A stretch of DNA of 64,000 bases. Source: Spirochaetota bacterium (GTDB taxonomy: Bacteria; Spirochaetota; UBA12135; COTS27). The DNA lies in contig AP019861.1 in the NCBI GenBank assembly GCA_013426755.1, positions 2,325,271-2,389,270 of the forward strand. Direction: 5' to 3'. The notes beneath the pieces are model-generated. The model did no database searches. It had not been told where the DNA came from and worked only from the letters and a program-made list of their open reading frames with translations. The first letter of the stretch is position 1. Every line of letters begins with the position of its first letter. The translations under genes and the position numbers were made by a program. Below are positions 47,070 through 55,719 of the stretch, in pieces.

Positions 47070-49220
47070 TCAATGTCGTTTCAGCATCCTCAATATAGCC
47101 ACCCGTCCTAATACAAGAACAAGTGGAACACCACATATGAATATTAAAAAAAAGTTCTGTAATATCATCCGTGTCGGTATAAATAAGGCCTCGCGTCTAA
47201 CCTGGTAGCCAGTACCCAGCAATTGTTCGCTCCCACTGCTCCATAACAAAGCATTGAGAATAAAATCTCTATTCCCGTATAAGGTGATGAGGTCATTTTC
47301 AAAAAAGCTCGTATCTCCAATAAAAACGACACGTCCCATTGTTACCGTGTTACTTAATGTCCAGGCGACGTATTGTTCTCCTTCTTTATCAGTTCCGAAG
47401 TGAAAACGCGGATTACCTGCTGTGCGAATTTCATTGAAATAATCATTTTCTAGCCACGCGCGCTCACCACTCTTTAATAATAATTGTCGCTTCCACGCTG
47501 CAGGACTATTTTTGGAGAGGGACTCTTCTGAGGTGATTTTTGCTTGATTCGTCTTTGCTTGCAGACTGTCAAGCGATTTTTTGTTGCTGGCATTGGTTTC
47601 ATTAAGTTTATTGGATTTATTGGATTTATTAGGTGTATTAGGTTCTAGTGTCTGAGGTGTGAGAAGAAAGGGTGTTACTTTCTCACGGCTAAGTGTTTTT
47701 ATAATAGGATGGTCATCGTGATATGTGAGGTATGGAAAATCTGTAAGCAAATGTCCGCGGCTGGCGTAAATTTCTTGACCTAATGCGGGGTGAAAATTTT
47801 CTGTATCGACAACTATTCCACTGGGCGCGTGCATATCAAATTGATCGTAGAGGATTTTAAGTTTTTCTTGACGAACACGGCTTAATTGAGGCACCGCCGC
47901 TTTCTCAATCGAATTTACCCTCTCAATTGAATTTACCTTCTCAATTGAATTCGCCTTCTCAATTGAATTTACCCTCTCAATTGAATTTACTTTCTCAATT
48001 GAATTTACTTTCTCAATCGAATTTACTTTCTGAGCTAAATTTTTATTTAAATTGTTTCCTTCACTAGAGCTTAAAGCTTGTGAGAGAGTCGTCTCTGCGT
48101 CATTCATCCCAGCACCAATGACCAATCCTCCCCCTAAAGTAAGATATCGTGCTACAACCGATGTAGCGCCGACAAATGCTTCTAATTGATACGGTGCTAG
48201 GCGTAGCAGGTCACTTTCACTCAAATAAAAGACCGAATTTAACTTTTCAAAGGAAGGATCAGCACCGTTTCCAAACAAACCCAATAAAGCTGCTTCTGTT
48301 TTAGCATCCAGTAACGTTTCCAATGAAATAAAAACAACTTCATAACCGAGACGAGTTAAATTATTGACAAGGTATGAATAACCGCGTGCGTCCGTGCGCG
48401 ACCATTTTCGCATATTGGCCTCTGTTTTAAGGACGTACACGTACTGGCTTTCACCTTTATTAAGGAGAGTTAAAAGTGTTTGATTGATAGCGCCTTCATG
48501 GTCATAGATTCGTGTCAAAATGGCGTTTGTCTGTGAAACGCGGCTTTGCCGTCCGCCTGTTCCAAGCGGCCTAAGGTCCTCAGCAAAGACTTTAATGACA
48601 TTGTCTGGCTGTGCTGTAAGAAAAAATACCAATGTCTGTTCTTTTTTAATATCATATTCACGTACCAGCTGCTGTTGGGTCGTCATATCGACAAAACGGT
48701 ACTTGATATGAGTACTTTTACGGTCATACGCACGGAGCAATTGATCTAGTTCATTCCATTGACTGTGAACACCAAATAGAAGTATTGTGATCTCTTCATC
48801 CATAACAGAAACGATTTCTTCACTCCTGCTAGATAGCGTATATATTCCCTGTTCTGTCACGTCATGTCTCCATTCGATAAGCCTAAATGCAAGTAATAAC
48901 CACAACGCCAATAAAAATACTATGACAGCTATTAATTGCGTTGTTTCTAGGAAGTACCATTTTATCTTTCTCTGATAAGGCGAAGATTTGTAACGTAAGA
49001 AACGCACATTGCGATGTTTCCAAAGCTCCCTGATCGCCGTCAGTGGTGGTTTTTCAAGAGTCTTCAATGTTTCACGAACAATTACACCAACAACACTCAA
49101 TATAAGGACTGCAAAAAGCACGAAGACAAACCATTCTGCAAGCAAAAAAGCCATAATCATTCCAGCCACACTCAATCCAGCAAGAACAGTCAATCCTATC
49201 TTATCCCAAGCTCGTTTCAT
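47070..49220 (-). CDS. GldG-like ABC transporter auxiliary protein with in-frame hexapeptide repeats
   Basis: 716-residue membrane-anchored protein of the GldG family (DUF7088/ABC_transp_aux), which forms a complex with a GldA-type ATPase and GldF-type permease. Three to four hydrophobic segments near the N-terminus (about 10-50, 88-112) and one near the C-terminus (about 690); the large extracytoplasmic part lies between. Residues about 398-440 consist of seven tandem NSIE-type hexapeptides ([VA]NSIE[KR], 18-bp units, DNA 47901-48026). It is 3' of the permease in a three-gene operon. Repeat number may vary. Confidence 0.75.
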   Translation of the reverse strand: MKRAWDKIGLTVLAGLSVAGMIMAFLLAEWFVFVLFAVLILSVVGVIVRETLKTLEKPPLTAIRELWKHRNVRFLRYKSSPYQRKIKWYFLETTQLIAVIVFLLALWLLLAFRLIEWRHDVTEQGIYTLSSRSEEIVSVMDEEITILLFGVHSQWNELDQLLRAYDRKSTHIKYRFVDMTTQQQLVREYDIKKEQTLVFFLTAQPDNVIKVFAEDLRPLGTGGRQSRVSQTNAILTRIYDHEGAINQTLLTLLNKGESQYVYVLKTEANMRKWSRTDARGYSYLVNNLTRLGYEVVFISLETLLDAKTEAALLGLFGNGADPSFEKLNSVFYLSESDLLRLAPYQLEAFVGATSVVARYLTLGGGLVIGAGMNDAETTLSQALSSSEGNNLNKNLAQKVNSIEKVNSIEKVNSIERVNSIEKANSIEKVNSIERVNSIEKAAVPQLSRVRQEKLKILYDQFDMHAPSGIVVDTENFHPALGQEIYASRGHLLTDFPYLTYHDDHPIIKTLSREKVTPFLLTPQTLEPNTPNKSNKSNKLNETNASNKKSLDSLQAKTNQAKITSEESLSKNSPAAWKRQLLLKSGERAWLENDYFNEIRTAGNPRFHFGTDKEGEQYVAWTLSNTVTMGRVVFIGDTSFFENDLITLYGNRDFILNALLWSSGSEQLLGTGYQVRREALFIPTRMILQNFFLIFICGVPLVLVLGRVAILRMLKRH
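47901..48026 (-). repeat. in-frame 18-bp repeats encoding VNSIEK
   Basis: Seven near-identical 18-bp units on the minus strand, encoding hexapeptides KVNSIE, RVNSIE or KANSIE. Divergence is mostly synonymous or K/R swaps. The core on the sense strand is AATTCAATTGAG. Period is a multiple of three, so changes in number keep the frame. Confidence 0.95.
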
Positions 49221-49280
49221 TATTACTTTATACCGTTTATCTTAAATTTGTTTCACTATAATTTGTTTCACTATAACCTA

Positions 49281-49497
49281 GCTGAGTATCTGAACTAAAC
49301 TATTCTAGCTAAATTACCCAAGCTAAATTACTCGAGCTAAACTATTCTAGCTAAATTACCCGAGCTAAACTATTCTAGCTAAATTACCCGAGCTAAACTA
49401 TTCTAGTTAAATTACCCGAGCTAAATTATTCTAGTTAAATTACTCGAGCTAAACTATTCTAGCTAAATCACCTGAGCTAAGTTACTCGAGCCAAATT
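49281..49497. repeat. 14-bp/28-bp tandem array after the permease gene
   Basis: About fifteen 14-bp units alternate between GAGCTAAACTATTC and TAGCTAAATTACCC types, making a 28-bp higher-order repeat. The array starts at the GldG upstream region and reaches the TAA stop of the minus-strand permease gene (49496-49498). Confidence 0.92.
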
Positions 49498-50260
49498 ACC
49501 CCCAGCGCTTTCGTTTCAATAAATAAATGCTCACCACAAGACAAATCACCAGATAAATAAGATAATAACCGACAATCTCCACATCAAATATTCCCGCTAA
49601 AAATGGCTCCACCCGTGGCAATAAAATCAAAAAAGCAATCACTTCACGCCACCCACCAGGAATAAAACTAAGGCTACCATTGAGAAATACAATAATCAGA
49701 GCAAAAGCTAATCCTAAGAGGGCAGCCGTGATTTCACGGCGGGCAGCACTCGAACACATCACTCCAAAAGCTAATGTACTCAGTCCAAATAATATAATAA
49801 GGGCATAATGAAGTATCCATTCTAATATTGGGATATTGCCTAAGCGACTGATGTAGAGATAACTAGGCATTGTGAGAACAATGCTCACCACATAAACCCC
49901 TGCAATGACTGTATATTTCGTAACAATAATTGTGCTTTCTTTAAGGGGCGTACTGAGAAGCCATTGCAATGTTCCGCGTCGCTCTTCACGGGCAACAACA
50001 GGCGCTGCCAGTAGAATATTGAGAAATAAACTCATAACAATATAAGCTTCCGTTAACTCAAAAAAAGCAATTCGCCCCGTCCCCAATATATTCACATAAA
50101 CCAATAAATAATAAATCATCACATAAACGCCCACCGCTAGATACGTGACCGTACTTCGCAATGCCAGCAGAACTTCTTTCCTAAGAAGCCCATTCCATGC
50201 ACTCCACTTGAGATAAAAATCATCTCGTGCTTTACTTGTTTTTATAGCATCAAGCCACAT
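49496..50260 (-). CDS. ABC-2 type permease, GldF-like
   Basis: Six-helix ABC transporter permease of the ABC-2 family. Helices are visible at about 30-52, 63-85, 105-128, 140-162, 170-192 and 232-250. The cytoplasmic EERRGTLQWLLSTPLKES coupling motif lies after helix 2. Length 254. It follows the ATPase gene and precedes the GldG-like gene, matching the GldA-F-G arrangement known from gliding and protein-export systems. No gliding claim is made here. Confidence 0.82.
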   Translation of the reverse strand: MWLDAIKTSKARDDFYLKWSAWNGLLRKEVLLALRSTVTYLAVGVYVMIYYLLVYVNILGTGRIAFFELTEAYIVMSLFLNILLAAPVVAREERRGTLQWLLSTPLKESTIIVTKYTVIAGVYVVSIVLTMPSYLYISRLGNIPILEWILHYALIILFGLSTLAFGVMCSSAARREITAALLGLAFALIIVFLNGSLSFIPGGWREVIAFLILLPRVEPFLAGIFDVEIVGYYLIYLVICLVVSIYLLKRKRWG

Positions 50261-50276
50261 CTATTCTTTCCCAAAC

Positions 50277-50570
50277 ACTCTTTTTCATAACAATGTAAGA
50301 TTTTCTACTTTAATTAACACTCTTCTTCATAACAAAGTAAGACCCTCTACTTTAATTAACACTCTTCTTCACAACAAAGCAAGACTCTCTACTTTAATTA
50401 ACACTCTTCTTCACAACAAAGCAAGACTCTCTACTTTAATTAACACTCTTCTTCACAACAAAGCAAGACTCTCTACTTTAATTAACACTCTTTTTCATAA
50501 CAATGTAAGATTTTCTACTTTAATTAACACTCTTCTTCATAACAAAGCAATACTTTATCCTTAACGCTCT
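50277..50570. repeat. seven tandem copies of a 42-bp unit after the ABC ATPase gene
   Basis: Copies start at 50277, 50319, 50361, 50403, 50445, 50487 and 50529, each beginning ACTCTTCTTC or ACTCTTTTTC and ending TTTAATTAAC. The first and sixth copies are identical, and three central copies are identical. The seventh is degenerate and overlaps the stop codon (50561-50563) of the ATPase gene. Confidence 0.95.
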
Positions 50571-52372
50571 TTATCGTAACGAAGTAAATTTAAAAACTTT
50601 TCCTCAAGCGACTGTTCTTTCACCTTAATGCCTAAGGCAATGATATGATGCTTTAAAAAAGAGAGATTCAAATAACTCGCTAAAAAATCCTTCCTCCAAT
50701 AAACTTCCATAGCAAATTTCATACGGACTGTACGAACAATTCCTAAATTGGCTTGTTGGAGACTGGATTTCTGCGTATCTCTAATTTTTTCCTCATTAAG
50801 ACCTGAGTCTTCATTAAAACCTGATTCCTTATTAAAACCTGAATCCTTGTCAAGATCTGAATCCTTATTAAGACCTGAATCCTTGTCAAGATCTGAATCC
50901 TTGTTAAGACCTGAGTTTTTATTAAAATCTGAATCCTTGTTAAGATCTAATATTTCATAACCTCTGAACGCTTTACTCCCGCTTTGTTCCCAATATAATG
51001 CGAGAGGCTCCCAATTGTAACCCGTACTACTATCATCATCATTATGAGTTAACCTATTAGTTTTATTAGTATTATCGGAGTTATTAAGTTTATTCGGGTT
51101 ATGGATCGTATTATCGGAGTCACTGAGTTTATTCGGGTTATGGATCGTATTATTGGGATTATGGATCGTATTATCGGAGCTATTGAATTTATTCGGGTTG
51201 TGGATCGTATTATTGGGATTATGGATCGTATTATTTAATGCGTTGGTATTATTAGTATTTAAAACTAATGTTAGACACTGCAAGAGGGCTCTTTCCGACT
51301 GGGCTAGAAGTTTAAATTCAAGCGTCCACTTTTCAACTTGTGCCTGAGAACTATTTTCGGTTGCGGTCGTTTCAATTGTGTTCGTTTCAGCTACGGTCGT
51401 TCCAATTGTGTTCGTTTCAGCCACGGTCGTTCCAATTGTGTTCGTTTCAGCTACGGTCGTTCCAGGTGTGGTTGTCCCAGGTGCGGTTGTTCCAGATGTG
51501 GTTGTTTCAATTGCGGCTGTTTTTACTTCCACTCCAGCAGAAATAGTCGTATCAGAAATAGTCGTGTCCTGAGCACTGGTAGAATGCTGAGAAATTCTAG
51601 TATTTATTTTCGTAGGAGCGGCTACAATTGTTTTTTGTATTGTAGCTTCTTTAGAAGTAATTGCCGTTGGTTTTTGTGCTGCTAATTCATCAGTAACAGC
51701 ATAAAAATGTCCGTGCCGCCTAGCAAACGTGGCTAGAAATCTGCCTTCATGGAGCAATCTCACTTCATCGCATATTGCTTCAACCTCACTAAGCAGATGA
51801 GAAGAGAAGACAATTGTCTGTGTTCCTTTGAGAGAGCTAATTTTCTTACGAAATTCACTTGCCTGCTTGGGGTCTAGGCCTGCTGAAGGTTCGTCCAGCA
51901 ATAAAATAGACGGATCACCAATCAATGCTGCTGCCAAACCCACTCGTTGCCGGTACCCCTTAGATAAATCACCGAGTTTGACGGACAATTTATCTTCAAG
52001 CATACCCTCTTCACTCCATTTATAAATACGGTTAGCATTGATATTCCGTATTCCCTTAATCTGGGCATTCAAACGAAGGTATTCAAATACCGTCATAGCA
52101 TCGTATAACACAGGCACTTCTGCTAAATAGCCGATCTGCCTCCGAGAAATAAGGGCTTCCTCCTCTAAAGAATGTCCGTTAAGCCATATTTTACCCGTAT
52201 CCGCATACAATGTACCATTTAAAAGACGCATCAATGTTGTCTTTCCAGCGCCATTGATACCCAGCAGTCCGACTAAACTTCCCCGTTTGATCGTGCAATT
52301 GACCTCTCGTAATGCCGCAGTGCCATTAAATGACTTATTCACTCCTTCGATACGTATTGCTGGGGGATTCAT
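50561..52372 (-). CDS. ABC transporter ATPase, GldA-like, with three in-frame repeat blocks
   Basis: ATP-binding subunit of the exporter: Walker A GINGAGKTT, Q-loop region, signature LSKGYRQRVGLAAAL, Walker B ILLLDEPSAGLD, all within residues 5-222. Family members are about 310 residues; this one is 603. The extra part holds three repeat blocks: about 286-339 (GTTVAETNTI units), 372-441 (NNTIHNPN units), 472-526 (NKDSDLDKDSG units). A C-terminal stretch (about 540-603) resembles the normal family end. Repeats are in frame and the ATPase motifs are intact, so the protein should still work. The gene is first in the operon with permease and GldG-like protein. Confidence 0.85.
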   Translation of the reverse strand: MNPPAIRIEGVNKSFNGTAALREVNCTIKRGSLVGLLGINGAGKTTLMRLLNGTLYADTGKIWLNGHSLEEEALISRRQIGYLAEVPVLYDAMTVFEYLRLNAQIKGIRNINANRIYKWSEEGMLEDKLSVKLGDLSKGYRQRVGLAAALIGDPSILLLDEPSAGLDPKQASEFRKKISSLKGTQTIVFSSHLLSEVEAICDEVRLLHEGRFLATFARRHGHFYAVTDELAAQKPTAITSKEATIQKTIVAAPTKINTRISQHSTSAQDTTISDTTISAGVEVKTAAIETTTSGTTAPGTTTPGTTVAETNTIGTTVAETNTIGTTVAETNTIETTATENSSQAQVEKWTLEFKLLAQSERALLQCLTLVLNTNNTNALNNTIHNPNNTIHNPNKFNSSDNTIHNPNNTIHNPNKLSDSDNTIHNPNKLNNSDNTNKTNRLTHNDDDSSTGYNWEPLALYWEQSGSKAFRGYEILDLNKDSDFNKNSGLNKDSDLDKDSGLNKDSDLDKDSGFNKESGFNEDSGLNEEKIRDTQKSSLQQANLGIVRTVRMKFAMEVYWRKDFLASYLNLSFLKHHIIALGIKVKEQSLEEKFLNLLRYDKER

Positions 52373-52445
52373 GGATTGTCTTATATTATTATTACTACTA
52401 CTTCATTACTATTACTTCATTACTATTACTTCATTACTATTACTT

Positions 52446-52916
52446 TGCTAGGTTTTGGCTATTTAGACATATTGTGATCATATTTTTTTATAAATATGAA
52501 GTTGATTGCAATATTTTTCTATACCAGTACTCTGTAATATTCTTTTATAAGTATGAAGTTGATTGCAGTATTTTTCTATGCCCATGCTCTGTAATATTCT
52601 TTTATGACTAATGACTTATTATCTCGCATTCCATTTCATTGGCTAGGTTTTGGCTATTTAGAGATATTGTGATCATATTTTTTTATGAGTATGGAGTTGA
52701 CTGCAATATTTTTCTATGCCAGTACTCTGTAATATTCTTTTATGACTAATGACTTATTATCTCGCATTCCATTTCATTGGCTAGATTTTGGCTATTTAGA
52801 GATATTGTGATCATATTTTTTTATGAGTATGAAGTTGACTGCAATATTTTTCTATGCCAGTACTCTGTAATATTCTTTTATGACTAATGACTTATTATTT
52901 CGCATTCCATTTCATT
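52446..52916. repeat. 138-bp tandem repeat upstream of the ABC operon
   Basis: Two exact-length 138-bp copies (52641-52778, 52779-52916), nearly identical, and a first copy (52446-52640) of 195 bp that has an internal 57-bp duplication. Each copy begins GGCTAGGTTTTGGC and ends CGCATTCCATTTCATT. A remnant follows at 52917-52950. It lies directly upstream of the ABC ATPase start at 52372, with ATTACTATTACTTC microsatellite between them. Confidence 0.93.
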
Positions 52917-53032
52917 GGCTAGGTTTTATTGGCTAGGTTTCAGTCGCTAGGTTGATTGAACTTACTAAGTTGATTGAACTTGTTTAAGCACCTAAATGCC
53001 TTATTTACGTAGCCAGCTATTTACGTAGCCAC

Positions 53033-53977
53033 TCATCCTTTCTCATTGAGATAATCAGAAGCTTCAAAATAAGCCATGCATCCACTACCGGCGGCTGTAA
53101 TAGCTTGACGGTATTTTTTATCATACACATCACCCGCAGCAAAAACGCCAGGGACACTAGTTCCTGTAACGCCATTTTTAATAACGATATATCCCGCTTC
53201 ATCGAGGTCTAGCGCACCTGCTAGAAAATCTGTATTGGGACTGTGTCCTACGGCATAAAATAAGCCGCCCGCTTCGTGTTCACTTAGCGCGGCTGTAAGC
53301 GTATTTTTAACGACAATACGCTCTAACAATTTTTCTCCGCGAAGCTCATTTAGCGTATGATTCCAAAGAATCTTAATCTTCGGATGGGCAAGCACACGTC
53401 GCTGCATAATCGCTGAAGCACGCAATTTATCACGACGATGAATAAGGACAACTTCACTCCCATACTTAGTAAGAAATAACGCCTCTTCACAAGCACTGTC
53501 ACCACCACCTACAACATATAATGTCTTATCTCTAAAGATAGGTAGCGGACCATCACACACTGCGCACGCAGACACACCTTTTTGCCAGAATTGTTCTTCG
53601 CCGCTCACATTTAGCCTCCGCGCCGTCGCACCAGTAGCAATAATCACCGTTTTGCCTTCATAAACCTCACTCCCCGTATACACACGCAGCGGCGCAACCG
53701 AGAAATCAATGCGATCTACTGTCGCAGTTTTAATATTGACACCCATTTTAACAGACTGGTCACGCATTGCTTTCATTAAATCAGGACCAGCTATCCCATC
53801 AGGGAAACCAGGGTAATTCTCAACATCCGTTGTCGTTGTCAATTGCCCGCCAGCAGCGATTCCACCTGCATTGAGTCCTTCGAACAGCAGTGGTTTCAAT
53901 TCCGCGCGAGCAGCGTATATTCCTGCTGTATGCGCCGCTGGGCCAGACCCTATGATAATTATATTTTCTAAGTCCAT
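53033..53977 (-). CDS. trxB: thioredoxin reductase
   Basis: NADPH-dependent flavoenzyme reducing thioredoxin. FAD-binding motif [16 protein letters not shown] at the N-terminus, redox pair CAVC at about 136-139, NADPH-binding motif [12 protein letters not shown] and the second FAD motif [13 protein letters not shown]. Length 314. Follows tatA in the same direction with a repeat-filled spacer. Confidence 0.94.
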   Translation of the reverse strand: MDLENIIIIGSGPAAHTAGIYAARAELKPLLFEGLNAGGIAAGGQLTTTTDVENYPGFPDGIAGPDLMKAMRDQSVKMGVNIKTATVDRIDFSVAPLRVYTGSEVYEGKTVIIATGATARRLNVSGEEQFWQKGVSACAVCDGPLPIFRDKTLYVVGGGDSACEEALFLTKYGSEVVLIHRRDKLRASAIMQRRVLAHPKIKILWNHTLNELRGEKLLERIVVKNTLTAALSEHEAGGLFYAVGHSPNTDFLAGALDLDEAGYIVIKNGVTGTSVPGVFAAGDVYDKKYRQAITAAGSGCMAYFEASDYLNEKG

Positions 53978-54013
53978 TTCTACTCGTCTAAACGTAATTT
54001 CAAACTAAGTGTA

Positions 54014-54215
54014 TTTCCAATAGATAACCATTTTCCAATATCTAATAGGTAGCCATTTTCCAATATCTAATAGGCAGAGCCATTTTCTAATAGATAGCTA
54101 TTTTCCAATATCTAATAGGTAGAGCCATTTTTCAATAGATAGCCATTTTCTAATATCTAATAGGTAGAGCCATTTTCCAATATCCAATAGATAGCTATTT
54201 TTCTATTGACTAGGC
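54014..54215. repeat. degenerate CCATTTTCCAATATCTAATAG repeat between trxB and tatA
   Basis: About seven imperfect copies of a 25-27-bp unit made of the words CCATTTTCCAATA and TCTAATAGGTAG. Copies differ by short insertions (GAG, AT). It fills most of the spacer from trxB towards tatA. Confidence 0.85.
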
Positions 54216-54350
54216 GGGACGTAGTACTGCCTACGTGTCCTAGCCAGAGACTCCTAGCCAGAGACTACACTTGTCACGTGGTGACCTCACGCTCTATAAC
54301 AATTGACGTGACCTCATGCACTATAACAATTCACATATCACTTTTTTAGA

Positions 54351-54569
54351 CTAGCGATCGGTGTCTTTGTGGATAGAATCTGAGGAGGTTGTGTCCGAAT
54401 TGTCTTTATTGGTTAGCGCCGTTTTTTTTTCGGCTTCTTTCACACCACTCTCAAATTCTCGTTTCGCCTGACCAAGCGATTTTGCTAACTTCGGTATCGT
54501 CGAAGCTCCAAATAACACCATTACTATGACTAAGACTATGATTAATTCACTTCCGCCTATTGTTCCCAT
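54351..54569 (-). CDS. tatA: Sec-independent protein translocase TatA
   Basis: Pore-forming subunit of twin-arginine translocation. A single N-terminal membrane helix (about 8-24, SELIIVLVIVMVLFG), then the amphipathic helix ASTIPKLAKSLGQAKREFESG with conserved FG and PKLA features. Acidic Thr/Asp-rich tail. 72 residues. tatB and tatC lie upstream on the same strand, separated by a repeat array of over 1 kb. Confidence 0.9.
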   Translation of the reverse strand: MGTIGGSELIIVLVIVMVLFGASTIPKLAKSLGQAKREFESGVKEAEKKTALTNKDNSDTTSSDSIHKDTDR

Positions 54570-55719
54570 TCGTCAGTTCTCATTCGTCATTTCTGTTTAT
54601 TATTTATGTATTCATTGTTTTATGTATTCATTGTTTTATGTATTATTTTATGTATTGCTCTATGCATTCATTATTTTATGTGTTGTTTTTAATTTTTATG
54701 CTATTTTCACTACAATTGTTTTACTGTTTTTAGATTGCCGCTTCAATTAGCATTTCAATTGCTATCTTAATAAGTATCTTCAATTGCTATCTTAATAAGT
54801 ATCTTCAATTGCTATCTCAATAGGTATTTTCAATTGCTATCTTAATAAGTATTTTCAATTGCTATCTTAATAAGTATTTTCAATTGCTATCTTAATAGAT
54901 ATTTTCAATTGCTATCTCAATAGATATTTTCAATTGCTATCTCAATAGGTATTTTCAATTGCTATCTCAATAGGTATTTTCAATTGCTATCTCAATAGGT
55001 ATTTTCAATTGCTATCTCAATAGGTATTTTCAATTGCTATCTCAATAGGTATCTTCAATTGCTATCTCAATAGGTATTTTCAATTGCTATCTTAATAAGT
55101 ATTTTCAATTGCTATCTTAATAGGTATTTTGAATTGCTATCTCAATAGGTATTTTCAATTGCTATCTCAATAAGTATTTTCAATTGCTATCTCAATAGGT
55201 ATTTTTAATTGCTATCTCAATAGGTATTTTCAATTGCTATCTTAATAAGTATTTTCAATTGCTATCTCAACAAGTATTTTCAATTGCTATCTTAATAAGT
55301 ATTTTCAATTGCTATCTCAATAGGTATTTTCAATTGCTATCTTAATAAGTATTTTCAATTGCTATCTTAATAAGTATTTTTAATTGTCGCTTCAATTGGC
55401 ATTTTAATAGTTAGTTTAATGACTCGTTTTTTAATGATGATGCATTGACAAGGATATATAAAAACTAAGGTATTAAGATTGTTTTAGCTTCATTGCCCGA
55501 CTGCAATCACAGAATTATAGCTATTATAGACACGGTCGCTGCTAATCATCAATATGCTAATCATTATCGATATGCTAATCATCAAAATATTCTCGCTACT
55601 GCCATCATATTATAACTTCTATTTATACGTTCATTTTTTATTTTTCATTGACTTTTTAATTTTTTTCAATTTTTTTTAAAAAAACAAAAAAAAGAGTTGA
55701 CTTTTTATTTGGAATGTTT
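54570..55719. other. long repeat-dominated spacer inside the tat cluster
   Basis: Between tatB stop (55720) and tatA start (54569) about 1.15 kb separates two genes that are usually adjacent. More than half is the 25-bp array at 54756-55380. The rest is AT-rich without a gene. A short frame at 54526-54750 overlaps the tatA start and is dismissed. Confidence 0.7.
54756..55380. repeat. 25 tandem copies of a 25-bp unit between tatB and tatA
   Basis: The array spans 625 bp, exactly 25 units of 25 bp on the plus strand. Units begin CAATTGCTATC and end TATTTT; variants differ at one to three positions (TTAATAAG or TCAATAGG in the middle). Degenerate copies flank it at about 54733-54755 and 55381-55405 and resemble each other. 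On the transcribed minus strand each unit contains ATTGAGATAGCAATTG. Confidence 0.96.

Noticed and set aside
51338..51685. A 115-codon plus-strand frame full of CVRFSYGRSN-type repeats
   Set aside because: It is the antisense shadow of the repeat block in the ABC ATPase gene; periodic DNA opens frames on both strands.
47070..52372. Gliding motility locus
   Set aside because: The three ABC genes resemble GldA, GldF and GldG, but no other gliding gene is present and the same transporter type occurs in non-gliding bacteria.
52446..52916. Insertion sequence or mobile element in the 138-bp repeat
   Set aside because: No transposase frame and no terminal inverted repeats; the copies are strictly tandem.
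54756..55380. CRISPR array
   Set aside because: The units are directly contiguous with no unique spacers and there are no cas genes in the window.
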